Below are positions 12,256-30,627 of a stretch of DNA of 46,219 nucleotides, one piece after another. The DNA is taken from the NCBI GenBank assembly GCA_000310025.1, contig FN649750.1, positions 1,429,582-1,475,800 of the forward strand, in the 5' to 3' direction. Position numbers and translations under genes: made by a program. Below the pieces are notes generated by a model, which did not search any database, was not told the DNA's origin, and was given only the letters and a program-made list of their open reading frames with translations. Within the stretch, counting starts at the first letter, position 1. The number at the start of each line of letters is the position of its first letter. The stretch is from Ectocarpus siliculosus (Eukaryota; Sar; Phaeophyceae; Ectocarpales; Ectocarpaceae).

Positions 12256-13956
12256 CTTTTCATGTCTTGGTTGTGTCAGCGAGTACCAGAGACAGACGTG
12301 TGAAGTCTCAGCGACGTGCAATATTGATTGGTACCTCCACCGTGTTGCAGATTAAACATCCACAATATTGACGAAACAAATATTGATTTATTTCCGAATA
12401 TTGTTATAGGTTGTCTTGAGATTGCTGTTTGTTGTGAGATAGATTGCGGTTCCAAGTTGACAAGGTTTTTTTGACTTAGGATTGATTACCCTATTGTTAG
12501 AACAGGAGCAGCGGCTGTAATAATATTTTGTAACAGAGGACTAATCAATCTCCGTTTCAGGATGATATTCAGCTATTATTATAATTTTATTGAGTGGCAA
12601 AGTCGCAGTGATCGGTACTTTTAGACAAACCATTCCACAAGTAGGGTCCGACGACTTGAAAGTGTGCCTCGTTTGTTGTCATTTCTGCAGCAGTCACTTC
12701 TGTGCAGAACCGGGGGGAATGTTGGTAGTATGTGATTCTCATCAGTAGAGAGAGCTGGTTTGTTCGGATTCCGAACTAATCTGCCGCCATCTTCCCCTCC
12801 AAACGCGCGACCTGCCCTGCACCACCGCCGAGTCAATCCTCCGGGAGCGACAATTGTTCTTCCCCCACTACAGGCGGACGCAAACATCCAAGCTCGAGTC
12901 GCGGCCAGCTGGAAAAGATGAAAGACGGAGGGCGACCGCGGCGAAGGCGTGCGAAATATCCGCTGGGGGGGGGAGAAACAATGGCTTGGGCAATGGGTTC
13001 AGCGCTGGAACTTGATGCGCCGGCAAATGTAGGGGTTTCGAATGTTATTGTTTTAGTTTTGGATTGGTTATTGGTTGAATTGGATTTTGGCCTTGGTATT
13101 GGATTGGTTTCTAGCATTGGGATTTATTTGCGAACGTCATTTTGGCATTGGATTTGATTTGGTTTTGGTGTTTCGTCGGGATTTATTTGCAGGAGGATTG
13201 TTTTTCTTGGGTCTCGACTGGATGAATATTGAAGATTGTTCCTTTGGTATGTGGTTCTGTCTCCAACCCCTTCTAAACTAGGGGGGCGGATCTCCAAGAG
13301 CAGGGGGGCACGTTGTTCTTTCTGAACTCACCTGTTGTAGCTAGATACAGTTTCTAGAGAGAACCAATAGGAATAATACTCGCGTATTTTCTGCGCAAAT
13401 GATTTTCACGCTGAACGAATGAATGTTTATGTTTGGAGACGGATGTTGTTTGATCGGAAAAGTGAAAGTAGAGGATTCACACCACGCCCAGCTGCGTTTT
13501 ACCTGCGAAGTGGGCATCCGCGAAACATGAAACATAATACATTTACGAAATTTGTGTTGTCTTGGTAGGACTTGTAAGACGGATGGATGGATGTAATCGA
13601 AACACAACGAAGGCGAATTTCTACGAATTAATCCGTGTTTTGGAACGTGAACGAGGAGGAGTCTAACAGATAGGTTTGGTTCAATGGATTGTTTAATGCT
13701 TTGAGTTGTGCGGGGGACATGAGCACTTTGCGGGTGTCGTTGCGGCGAAGTGCTGAGGAAGGATGGACCAGAAGAAGAGCGTTTTGCAGAGAAGGAATGA
13801 AGGCGATGAGACAAGACGTTGTGGATTCAGGAACATTTGCATAATCGAGTTCTTCTTGGTTATTTGTGTGTCATGGAGGAGTAGGATCTACGTTTGGGTA
13901 GTAAATGGAATTATATTGACTTGCCGTTTCATTACGATGCATACGAGCAGGGGGGC

Positions 13957-14149
13957 TGTTAGATGTACTCGTAGCATAGTAAATGTGGTTGAATATGGGG
14001 TGGTGACGCACTCTTCGGTTCCTCGCTCTCTAGTGTTCTCTGCTGTTCCCTCTTCCCTCTAATACAAGACTTTCTCATCTCGGCCCTCACTGGCCGAGCT
14101 ACCTTTCTCCACAAACCTACAAGCTTCGGCCTACCCGGTTTACCCAACA
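13957..14149. repeat. 3' LTR (193 bp)
   Basis: Nearly identical to the 5' LTR. It is preceded by a purine-rich run ending in six G and a C, and followed by the CAAGG target duplication. Confidence 0.9.
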
Positions 14150-14479
14150 CAAGGTTTCCATGTCTGCCTCCGAAAATCACAGCCCGTCAGCTCTCCGTTT
14201 TGGCCAAAAATGATGTGAACAACAGTTCAATTCTCCTGCACCGCGCCAAGCGCGCGCACACATGTCCAAGACGGAAGTGCCGTTCGTTGTTCGTTCATGG
14301 GAAGGGCGAACGAAATCCAGTGATCCGCCCCCATATCCTGTCCCGTAGGTACATCCAGCAGCCGTGATGGGGCGGGTATCCGGGCTTCTGGAGGGCCCTA
14401 AAACTCTTGAAAGTACTTCCAGACCAGTTTCTCTGGATCGAGAAAATGCACTGCTGCTGCTGTGCTTTATTGTAGTACA

Positions 14480-14690
14480 GCCGCTGAGCCCTCTATACTA
14501 CAGGGGGGTGTCCAGAGATTTTACCCGCACTTACCAGGCACCTACCTCGCACTATTCAGAATCGAGAGGAATATATAGGTGTTAGTGCACCAGCTCAAAT
14601 CTGTGACGACAGCACAGCAGACTTTAACGGCACTACCGGACACCTGCACTTACTTATTCAACCTGCACTATAAGAGGGCCCAGCCGTGTT
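14480..14690. mobile_element. possible MITE with imperfect terminal inverted repeats
   Basis: GCTGAGCCCTCTATACTACA near 14483 is roughly inverted by TGCACTATAAGAGGGCCCAG near 14665. Both are followed inward by a GGTGTCC word. The unit is about 210 bp with no coding capacity. The arms are short and mismatched and no target duplication was confirmed, so the call is tentative. Confidence 0.35.
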
Positions 14691-15138
14691 GAAATAGTTG
14701 CTACAGGTGTAACTGCATCAATTCCTTTGATGTGTGGCCTTGTTCCTGTGACCCTGTCTATAGTCTATGCGTCCAACTATAATATTCCAACAATGAGTGG
14801 CAAAACCAGATCCAAAACAGCGTAATAAGTGATTAGCTCCAGATACGCCAGGGGTGGCCCCAGCGCCGAGAATACACACTGCTGTTGATAAAGAAGGTCA
14901 TGTAGGCCACTGGTCTTCTAGTCAGTAAATCACTCGTGTTTCTACAAAGATAATGCCCGAGTCCGTCAAGCTTTCTTTCAAGCCACGAACACGTCCCCCC
15001 AGGGTTGCCATCCCTGTGATCAGCGCTGTCTTGCCCGCTCGGTGGTATAACAATAGGTTCATGGGCATATTTTGCGAAGTTAATGGCTGGCAGTTGGTTT
15101 GTGACCACGGAAGGCGCCCACGTCCGTTGTACTGTTAT

Positions 15139-15205
15139 AGTACGGACATTAGAAGGTACTGAGTGGAGACCGGAACGGTTTTCAATGTGAAGACAACAAC
15201 AAGAC
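15139..15205 (+). repeat. dispersed repeat shared with 45754-45820
   Basis: Both copies contain an AGAAGG-ACTGAG-GGAGACCGGAAC block followed by AATGTGAAGACAACA, in the same orientation about 30.6 kb apart. They look like relics of the same element. Confidence 0.6.
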
Positions 15206-15779
15206 CTTTTTCGCAAAAAAATCCTCGAAGGGTAAATGCTCAAGGGGAGTACTACTGTAGAACTTGTACTGCTGTACGAACATGAGACGCATCAGACACC
15301 CAACGCACACGAAGCTCACTCCCATTTGCCCGACGTAAGACTGGCGTGTTTTCACGGGCAGGCTGGCAAACAAAGCGCCATCGATGCGGACTAAACAAAA
15401 AAAAAAGACACGAAAACACCCCCACATATTCCAACCAAACCATCCACATTCTACACAATATTGTACACAATACATGCAACTTGCTGATTGGCACCCGCGA
15501 CAAACACAGCCGCCTGCCCGCGGCGGAGGAAAAACGAAGCACAGGTGCCCCTGTGGAGAAAGGCCGACCTCTCGGGACAAATAAATGCCCGACGCAGCCG
15601 AGGGATCATCACACCGGCAGCGACATCGGTGCAACCGGTTCGCCTCTACTGTAGATGTCATGACTTGGACCTCCTTTGTCGCCTAGCTGCTAATCGGTGG
15701 AGCCAACCAGGACACGCGCGCGAGGGGGTGGGGGGATGGGGTCGGCGGTAGGGCCACGCACAGCAACAATTTTGACAGT

Positions 15780-15845
15780 TCTACGCAGGACAACCATACA
15801 ATAGGTGGGTCTTCTGCGCAAGACAACCATTCTATAGGTGGGTCT
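15780..15845. repeat. 33-bp tandem duplication
   Basis: Two adjacent copies of a unit made of ACGCA/GCGCA, then GACAACCAT, then a few variable bases and ATAGGTGGGTCTT. No coding role is apparent. Confidence 0.75.
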
Positions 15846-17906
15846 TCAAGAAGGTGTGCACATGATCGCCCAATAGGACGTACATATGTCTCCGATGTGC
15901 GGCTTGCCGCAAACACGTTCTAAATCATACCAGAATATCACGGGTACTCGCGCTCGTCACCACCGTCCTCGTCGACACTTTGAACCCGTTGTGACCTCTA
16001 CCCAGTTCTTCTATCGCTCGGCACAAAACCACTACTGCCGGGTCTCCCACGAAATAGGTATGCCCCTCGCAAGTAATCGAGCCTGAGATTTCCACAATAT
16101 CAATGAAAAATTGCTCTGTCAAAGACAGTGGCGACTGCTTGCACTGAGCCCAAAAATGAATCCAACAAGAACCTTCTCGTCTTTCGATACCACGCCGCTA
16201 TGTACAGCCAGCATAAAACCAACCAGCCCGGGTGTCAAGATTCATTTTTTCCACACGCGCAGTGGTGCGCTGTCATCACCGGTGAAGGGTTTTCAAGCCA
16301 GCTCCCGCGCAAACAAAGTTTAGAAGTATAGGCCAGAACCAAGAGACCGGAAGGTTATGCCGCATCTGATTTCTGGGTTTCATGGGAAGCATCTCCACTT
16401 GGGCTGCAATGAGTGGTGCGCCTGGAAGGTACGCGTTTCGGCTGTCGTAGGCCGACACAAAGGACGTGCAAGATAAAAAAGATGGCAAGGCGCTGGGGAT
16501 TTGTTTTCCTTTAATTCGCGAAAAGCGACCCCAAAAGCAAATCTCCATTGGGTTGCGAGCAGTTTTGGGACATTCTTGGAAACAAGGGCACCTCTTCGAG
16601 TGGCTGTCTTGGTATTACCAAAAGTTTGAAAAGCATGGCACACAATACACCCGCAATAACCCACTTCTTCGAGATGAGCGGTAGAACAAAAAGTGGCGGG
16701 TGCAGAAAGGGATACAAGTCAAACTCGTTTAGTGCTACGACCGAGCACAAACTCGATGCAGAAATGTCATCTGGGTGGCCAGAACAAATTATGGGTGAAA
16801 ATTCTGTACAGAATGAGCACGACGGTACCAGTGTGGGTCGCGTTGCTTCCAAGCAGGAAACATACCATTCTTCGGGACAGGACGTACATAAGCCTATCGG
16901 CAGGTTCGTACACAGGATATAGATTGGATGCACCGCTGCAACGCTCGCTACTGAAAACGAGTTCCACCTTTGTTGTGGTGAAAAGGTGACAAAAACAACA
17001 ACCACCCCTGCCGACTGAAAAAGTTAGTTAAGCACAAACGCACAGCAGCCGAAAACCGAGACCTCTCGCAACGCAGAAGTCCGAAAAACAGCAGCACAGC
17101 AGCAACAGCCGTGGCATGAGCCCGTTGATCCCCACCGCCAGACATACTCGGAGCAAACGACTCACCGGGCGGCTGGCTGAAAGCCATCTTCATGTTGCTG
17201 AAACAAGCCAGTTCTAACGGCTCTCGACCTGAAACGTTCGGAGAAAGACGGAGGGGGGGGGGGCGCGAACAGCGGAGAAGAGCGGCCACGACAATGACAA
17301 GACTCCAAGCTTCGGAAAACACCGCCTCGGAGGGAGACGAGGTAAGATGCGCGTACGATGCTACGCGTGGCTAGGTGGAAGGCCGCTGGCGACGGTAAGG
17401 TGCTACATGACGCTTCGGAATGGGAGAGGAAATACCCTCCCGATGAAATCGAAGTCGTCTCGTCGATATTACCAAGGCTATCAAAGCTCGTTGCAAAACA
17501 CGTTCGTCCATCCGTGCCCACCCACCCACCCCCCGGCGCGCTATGCCTCCCGCTTAACCCCGACGAGCTCCTCCCCGACTTCACAGGACAACGCGAGGGC
17601 CGACGTCATTACACACGGGGCTGCTTGATGTCGCCCCCTGCCCCACATCCCGTGCACACCGTGGCAGTCCCAGCATTCGCTTGATTTGGGATCCTCACAA
17701 AGTCCAAAACAAATTTATTCTCTGTCCGTGGATACGATTCAGGGATACGTTTTGTACACCAGGTGTGAACGACGCACGAAGCAATCAACCCATTTAGGTG
17801 CTAGACTATTGAAGTCACCATTTCCTTCTACCACACTCTTGCACGACTCACAGCAGCCGCGCCTCAACAAAAAAGTGTGAAGAACCAAACACACGCGCAC
17901 GCACAC

Positions 17907-20638
17907 CTGACGCGCCCGGCTTTGGGGTGGTGAAGGCCATGGTGGTGCCGATGATCGGCTCGGCGTTGCCTTCGTACACCTCTTCGCCAACCTTGAGCTG
18001 TGGGGTTTTCGTCCCAATGCCCTGTCAAAATGGCGGCGAGCAGAAAGAGAGAGAGGAGCGTGTTAATCGAATCAACGAACCCAGAGACACCCGGTTGTGC
18101 CATTGCGAACGGAGGCAAGAGGGAACACCGGCGGCAATCCAGGACACGCACAGGTATTACCCGACCGACGTTTTGAGTGCCCTTGATCCAGTTTGGTGTC
18201 AAGTATCATAGGAATTGGGTTCCCGTCGGGTAAAAAAGACAGTGTCCAATAGAAGCCGAAATCCCGCGACAACTTATAATAGAAGCCGAAGTCGAACCAA
18301 TAGACTAGTCAGCGCTCGTCCAATGGTTGATTTTTGTCTTCTGTAAGTCCCGCCTCTAGTCCGACGGTGGCAAGCGAATCTTGTGCATGACCTCTTCTGA
18401 TCAAAATTTACTTAGGAAGTATCCCCCCCCCCCCGGTGTTCTGCCATCGGGGTTGGGTTTTCGTCGCTTGGCAACGACGTTGTAAAACATACCAAGTCAC
18501 TTCGTGAACTCGGCAACCAGGTTACCGTTTTTTTTTTTACCTCTGGTTTTTTTTTTGCGGTAACCATGAATGGTGGTCGAGTAGATCATGTTGTGCGGGG
18601 TCGAGAAGCCTCACTCCGCGCAAGGGGGATGATCGCACCACGTTGTGTTAAAATGGTCAAACATCTTCGAGGCAGTTACACAGTGCTTACAACTGTCTCT
18701 GGAAGTGAAAGCACCAGAAAATAAATTAAGTCATACGCAGCTGTCATCCGTACGCAAGGAAGTAAGCACAAGATGCCGAACACCCTTAGCAGGATGCAGC
18801 TCACCCTTCATGCGACTCCCCGAATACCTCACGGCGCTTCGCGCTTGGTGATGTGAGAGCCTGGTCCGGTGAAAACCCGGCGTGCTCCGTCCCGGCTTTG
18901 TAGGGATGCGAGGTCAATGGTCTAACGACTACGGCATGCACGAACTATGAGTACACCCCCCCCCCCCTCCAGATATGGCCTCAATCCAGTTTGGGGCTGT
19001 GCGTCCTGGATTGCCGCCAGGGAGACCCCTTTCAAAAGAGGGAGGAGGGGGCACCGTACAGCAGTAGTTGTAAACGACCACCCCTTCTCGCAGATTCGGC
19101 GACAAGAAGCGAAAGGCGCCGCAGTGAAGTACGGCGGAGCCCCACTTAAGGGTGCGGGGGGGGATCGCAGGACCTCCTCTGAAAGATCCCGGAAACGCCT
19201 CCATATGTCAGTTTTCCAAAGTCTAACCGTCCGCCGCCGTCGCTTGCGTACAATGTTAATGTCGGAGATTGTAGCCCTTGTGACACACTGCAGACTAGCG
19301 GTGCGCGATTTTCCAAACGATCCTTCAATCATCGAGATCGGTGTGCAACAAGCAGGATTTTTGGACCTGCTGTGCGGTCCGATTTTGAAACGCTTCAAGC
19401 ACACAGCAACAGCGAATCAGCGCCTATGTGAGTGTGTGGGGCCGACAACTTCAGCACAGCTCTTCCCTCACGTGTCCTACTCGTCGCCACAGTCGATTTG
19501 AATACCTGGGGTCATGAATATGTAGGTTTCGCCATAAGCAATGGTGCTTGAAGCGTTTCAAAATCGGACCGAAAAAAGCTTCAAAAATCCTGGTTGTTGC
19601 ACACCGATCTCGATGACAGAAGGATCGCTTGGAAAATCGCGGACCGCTAGTCTGCAGTGTATCACAAGGGCTAAATTTCCCACACTAAAATTGTACACAA
19701 GCGACTGCGGCGAACGGCTAATTATGCGATCGTAGTTTCGTACTGGATTTAGAATTTGGAAAACTGAGATATGCACGCGTTTTCTGGATTTTTCAGAGGA
19801 GGTCCTGCGATCCCCTCCTGCGCCCTTGAACACCAGCTTGAAGATGTAGCTTCGGGCGACCAAACCAAGAAATACGGCGAATTCGGCGATCGCCGCAGGA
19901 CGCTCAAGCGAGCGTGATACCTGCTTGCGGCGTAGGCAGAAATTGATACTTCGTACAACTAGTACTTGCCTGCAGCTGCATGTGCATACTTCCATTGCTG
20001 TTCTCTTTGGAGGTAGATACGCCGATCGACATGTGGCGGATTTTGCATGTTGGCATCGTTGTGGATTGGACATTTTGGCGGCGGCGATCGACACTGAACC
20101 CTACATAGCCCGAACCCCACTAGAGGTGGGGGCACTTGCTCTCAGGTAGAGTGGGTCGTTTCTTGAAGGCACAATGATTCAATCTCTGCCGCATAAAAGT
20201 GGTGACCTAAATAGAGGCTTGCACCGGATATATATACGTAGTTTACGCCGACACAACCGAACCAGCCACGCGAGCTGCCGTTTTCCACGGTCTTCGCATA
20301 CCACCACACGGCACTACTCAAACTGCACCGCTAAAGCAGAGGGGAACCATCATCACCTTGACGCTAACGGACGATGCCGACAGCAGGGCTTCACCGTCCA
20401 CCGCAGGCGGCAGGTCAACCACGATGTACACATCCTCCTCGTCGTATTCCTCCTCCACGTCCATGCCTGGCGGGAACTCCTCTTCTTCCTCTTCTTCTTT
20501 CGTCCCACCGTCTCCCCGCTGCTCCTGCTGCTGCTTTCGTTTTCCAACGCTCTGCTGCTGCTGCTGCTGCTGCTCTCGAGTTCCTCCGGCTTCGTCCTCC
20601 GCAGACTCATGATCTCCCTCTTCTTGTGCACGCGACAT
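17907..20638 (-). CDS. GTF3C6: TFIIIC subunit 6 (GTF3C6)-like protein, 3' end unresolved
   Basis: Exon 1 is 20638-20357 (94 codons, phase 0, donor GTGATG). Exon 2 is 18021-17907 (38 codons plus 1 nt, acceptor TTTTGACAG, donor GTGTGC). The spliced product starts MSRAQEEGDH, has Gln- and Glu-rich stretches, then EDVYIVVDLPP and, across the junction, VSVK-GIGTKTPQLKV, then VYEGNAEPIIGTTMAF. This matches the TFIIIC subunit 6 pattern of an acidic N-terminus, a VLVELSG strand, GIDTERPILQV and a FxGxYEDTLGTxVxF strand. The family forms part of TFIIIC, which loads TFIIIB on tRNA genes for RNA polymerase III. The ATG at 20638 was chosen because the open frame above it lacks another ATG. The remaining C-terminal exon or exons were not found; one leftover base must be completed downstream. 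The gene is head to head with TRM5. Confidence 0.7.
18251..18318 (+). repeat. GAAGCCGAA dispersed repeat, two partial copies
   Basis: Two starts of AGAAGCCGAA (18251, 18281). The second continues GTCGAACCAATAGACTAGTC and AGCGCT, which closely matches the copy at 31661 and another at 31761 in the VPS20 intron. Confidence 0.75.
19146..19830. mobile_element. large foldback element (inverted arms about 260-290 bp)
   Basis: The left arm 19146-19402 is the reverse complement, roughly 80-85% by eye, of the right arm 19544-19830. About 140 bp of unique spacer separates them. Matching landmarks in the right arm include GTGCTTGAAGCGTTTCAAAA, GCACACCGATCTCGATGA, CCGCTAGTCTGCAGTGT and TCAGAGGAGGTCCTGCGATC. 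The right arm holds an insertion of about 30 bp. It looks like a non-coding foldback or MITE-type transposon sitting in an intron. No target duplication was resolved. Confidence 0.85.
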
Positions 20639-21009
20639 TTTCAAAAAACGTGCGACCCGGGCATTGATTGTTGTTGTACCAAGAAGGCTTGCTAAAATCT
20701 AAACAGACGCGCTGCCGGGGCTGTTTCTTCTAGCTATTGAATGGGAGAGAGGGACGCTGCACCTTGGTTGTTGTGGGTGGTGTCCAGACCAGGCACAGGG
20801 TGGGTGGATGCGGCGCAACCCCCATGTCGCCGTGTCGCGGTTGTAGACGTACAGTTTAAGAGTGGTTCCATGAGGCTCCGCAACTAGGAACATTTGTATA
20901 TCCAGTAAATCCTAGCCGTAAGTCCCCCCGCTCGCGCTGCCACGCTGCCAGCTCGCTGCGCTGGGCTGCGTGGGTGAACCAACGCAAGAAGAGAGGTATA
21001 ACTAGATGC
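20639..21009. promoter_or_regulatory. shared divergent promoter interval of GTF3C6 and TRM5
   Basis: This 371-bp gap separates the ATG of the minus-strand GTF3C6-like gene (20638) from the first in-frame ATG of plus-strand TRM5 (21010). If TRM5 starts at 21352 the gap is 713 bp. Both transcription starts must lie here or nearby. I see no convincing TATA box placed for either gene, so the promoter call rests on geometry only. Confidence 0.5.
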
Positions 21010-28614
<7,605 letters not shown>

Positions 28615-30627
28615 AATAGGGATTGGTATATTTTTTCCCTGTCGGTAGCCCCCGCTGTTTAGGATGCGAACTCCGTTAACCTCACTCCGGATTGGCGTCT
28701 CTGTTGTTTCGATTTTCGTGTTTGAAACCTCTGTACATAGTTGCAGTTTATGTCCACAGCCGGCGCTACCGCGAAGTAAGGTTTGATGATTGGCTGACGC
28801 AAATGCTCGTGTGGCATGCGTTGTTGCAGGGGCTGTTGGCCGGCTCTAGCTTCAAAGGCAGCGGAGCGACTTGAATGGAGCACGCAGACGGGAAAATCCT
28901 CTGTACGCCCCCCCCGCCCCGACTGGGCCACTCATTGTTTAACCCAGGGAGACACGAGTACAAAGGCTTTGTGAGGGGGGAGCTACTCTCATGTATTGCA
29001 TGCCTTAGCGGTTAGACCTTTGACCACGCGTCCTCGAGAGGCGGAGCATTGTTCCCACAAGACCGATCACCGATGGCCAATCGTTCCTTCCTACTATGCC
29101 AAAGGTGGCTCAAAAAGTATTCGCAGGCTTTGTGAGGGGGTGGCGTTATCGTACCTTTTGCAATGGGGGGCGAGATGCGGCCTAAACAGACTTGAAGAGG
29201 TTTAGACAAGACCATTTATTTGTGGACGCCGGAAAAAGCCCTTGATGCAGAGCCGGGAGATGGGGAATCAGCCGCTCTTGGTACCGGGCATGGACTGGGT
29301 GTGTCCACCCCTTTGTTGTCGAAAAGAGTCGACATACTTTTTTTCGGTGCTGACTGCAGTGCGTCGGAAATCAAATCAGCTCAAGGAGCGCTTCGACGAA
29401 ACATAACATGAAGGGTATTGGACCCTGAAAATCAATCACGCAACAGTAGCTGACTACAACAATCAGGGAACGCTTTGAACATGACTAATATTGTCGCACA
29501 CATTGTTGGGGGGGCTAACACGCCGAATCCCGAGCCCCTTCCCTATCTCCTTCGACACCAGAAACGCATAAAGGCCTTTCTTCCTCAACGCAGTTGTTCC
29601 CAATTCCCCCCTAAACATAATCTCGCACAGCATGAATTAGGCGTTGGTTGCTTCGTCGCGGCAAGGGCAAAGAAAAAGGCAGACGGACAACAATCTCCTC
29701 ACAGGCATAAGCGTAATTACCTGGCGGGAAGCAACTATTATAGGCACACACCGACAAATGGTGGAGATACATTTTGGACGAGGCATGTCCCTCCCCTCGC
29801 CAGAAAAACGATGTCCCTTCCACAAAGGAGGGAAGCGTGTCCAATGGGCATTTCAGTCGAATTTTAGACCCATCCCACTCCAACCAACATGTTGGCAACA
29901 AACAACCCCCGCTCCCCCCATAGTGCGCTCTGTCTGCACGGTTATTCGAGTACCGGGCCACCGACGAAAACACGCACCTCCGCGTGAAAAGTGTGTGGAA
30001 TGTACACAGCCGGTATTGCGTTTCGAAGGAGAAAAATTTCAGATTCCATGTGATTGCGATGGCACATGAGTTGGCTCGGAAACGGAGAGGGACCAAAAAC
30101 GAAGTCGGAGTGCAAAGCCCGAAACAAAGCTAGAAAAAAAAACGTAGTGCGTGCTTGCGATGGCGCATGAGTTGGCTCGGAAAAAAAATACGACAATAAA
30201 CCAAGTCTGAGTGCAAACAGCAGAGAAACATAGCTACAACGAAACACACACCGTCCGGACCGTACAGCATCATGAGACTTAGGACCTATCTCAAGCCGGT
30301 GATGTGAGCATCGGTTGCTACCCGCCGCCACACATAAAAATATAGTCGCCACACTGGCAACACTTTCAGACTCCTGACAATCACAGAATGAAAAAAAAAT
30401 CACGCAACAGCCCGTCACCCACAGGCACCCACAGGGGAGGTTTTGCTGCGTGCTGCTCCGGGAATAGTAGAAACACAGGTAGGTCACGTAGCACTATGAA
30501 TTTCGTCGCATCACTGCCTTATCCCGCACAAATTTCTGTGGATGTAGGATGTCGAGAGTAATTAGTTATGCGTTCTTGAACAAAAAAACAACAAAAAAAA
30601 AACAAGCTTGTACGTAGATGATATCGA
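28615..30627. other. convergent intergenic region between TRM5 and VPS20
   Basis: Holds the 3' ends of both genes. No protein was recognised. It contains two GGCTTTGTGAGGGGG words about 150 bp apart (28963 and 29128 area) and a diverged tandem duplication at 30055-30235. Confidence 0.5.
30055..30235. repeat. diverged tandem duplication, about 80-bp units
   Basis: Copies at 30055-30132 and 30156-30235 share TGCGATGG, CATGAGTTGGCTCGGAAA, AAGTC-GAGTGCAAA and AAC-AAGCTA. The origin is unknown. Confidence 0.7.

Larger units (their letters stand above)
11696..14149. mobile_element. complete non-autonomous LTR retrotransposon (TRIM/LARD-like), 2454 bp
   Basis: Two direct terminal repeats of 197 bp and 193 bp start TGTTAG and end CCCAACA, the TG...CA ends of LTRs. 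The whole unit is flanked by an identical 5-bp duplication, CAAGG (11691-11695 and 14150-14154). A polypurine tract, GAGCAGGGGGG, lies just upstream of the 3' LTR (about 13945-13955). The roughly 2.06-kb internal part has no frame resembling gag, protease, reverse transcriptase or integrase, so mobility must have come from another element. No clean primer-binding site abuts the 5' LTR; TGGGTAGCACC about 30-45 bp inside is a weak candidate. The internal part also carries a tandem duplication (12121-12255) and a TTGG-rich stretch (about 13040-13200). The orientation follows the polypurine tract and is tentative. Confidence 0.86.
14155..17906. other. gene-poor interval between the LTR element and GTF3C6
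   Basis: No protein could be recognised. Contents are a MITE-like unit (about 14480-14690), a copy of a dispersed repeat (15139-15205), a 33-bp tandem duplication (15780-15845) and several long open frames without family features (minus 16511-17005, minus 16948-17322, plus 17358-17684). Further GTF3C6 exons probably lie in the upper part. One candidate starts after the AG at about 17641 on the minus strand and would add only GGDIKQPRV before a stop. Another is the short AG...GTGAGT segment at about 17165-17200. Confidence 0.4.
18022..20356 (-). other. intron 1 of GTF3C6-like gene, 2.3 kb
   Basis: Lies between a GTGATG donor and a TTTTGACAG acceptor, both phase 0. It carries a large inverted repeat (19146-19830), two copies of the GAAGCCGAA repeat (18251-18318), poly-C/G runs and no recognised gene. 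Confidence 0.65.

Noticed and set aside
16511-17322. Minus-strand frames with hydrophobic stretches as a membrane-protein gene
   Set aside because: No family motif, two overlapping frames compete, and no consistent exon chain could be drawn.
17358-17684. 108-codon plus-strand frame with EWERKYPPDEIEVVSS
   Set aside because: It looks somewhat protein-like, but has no recognised family and no clear splice partners.
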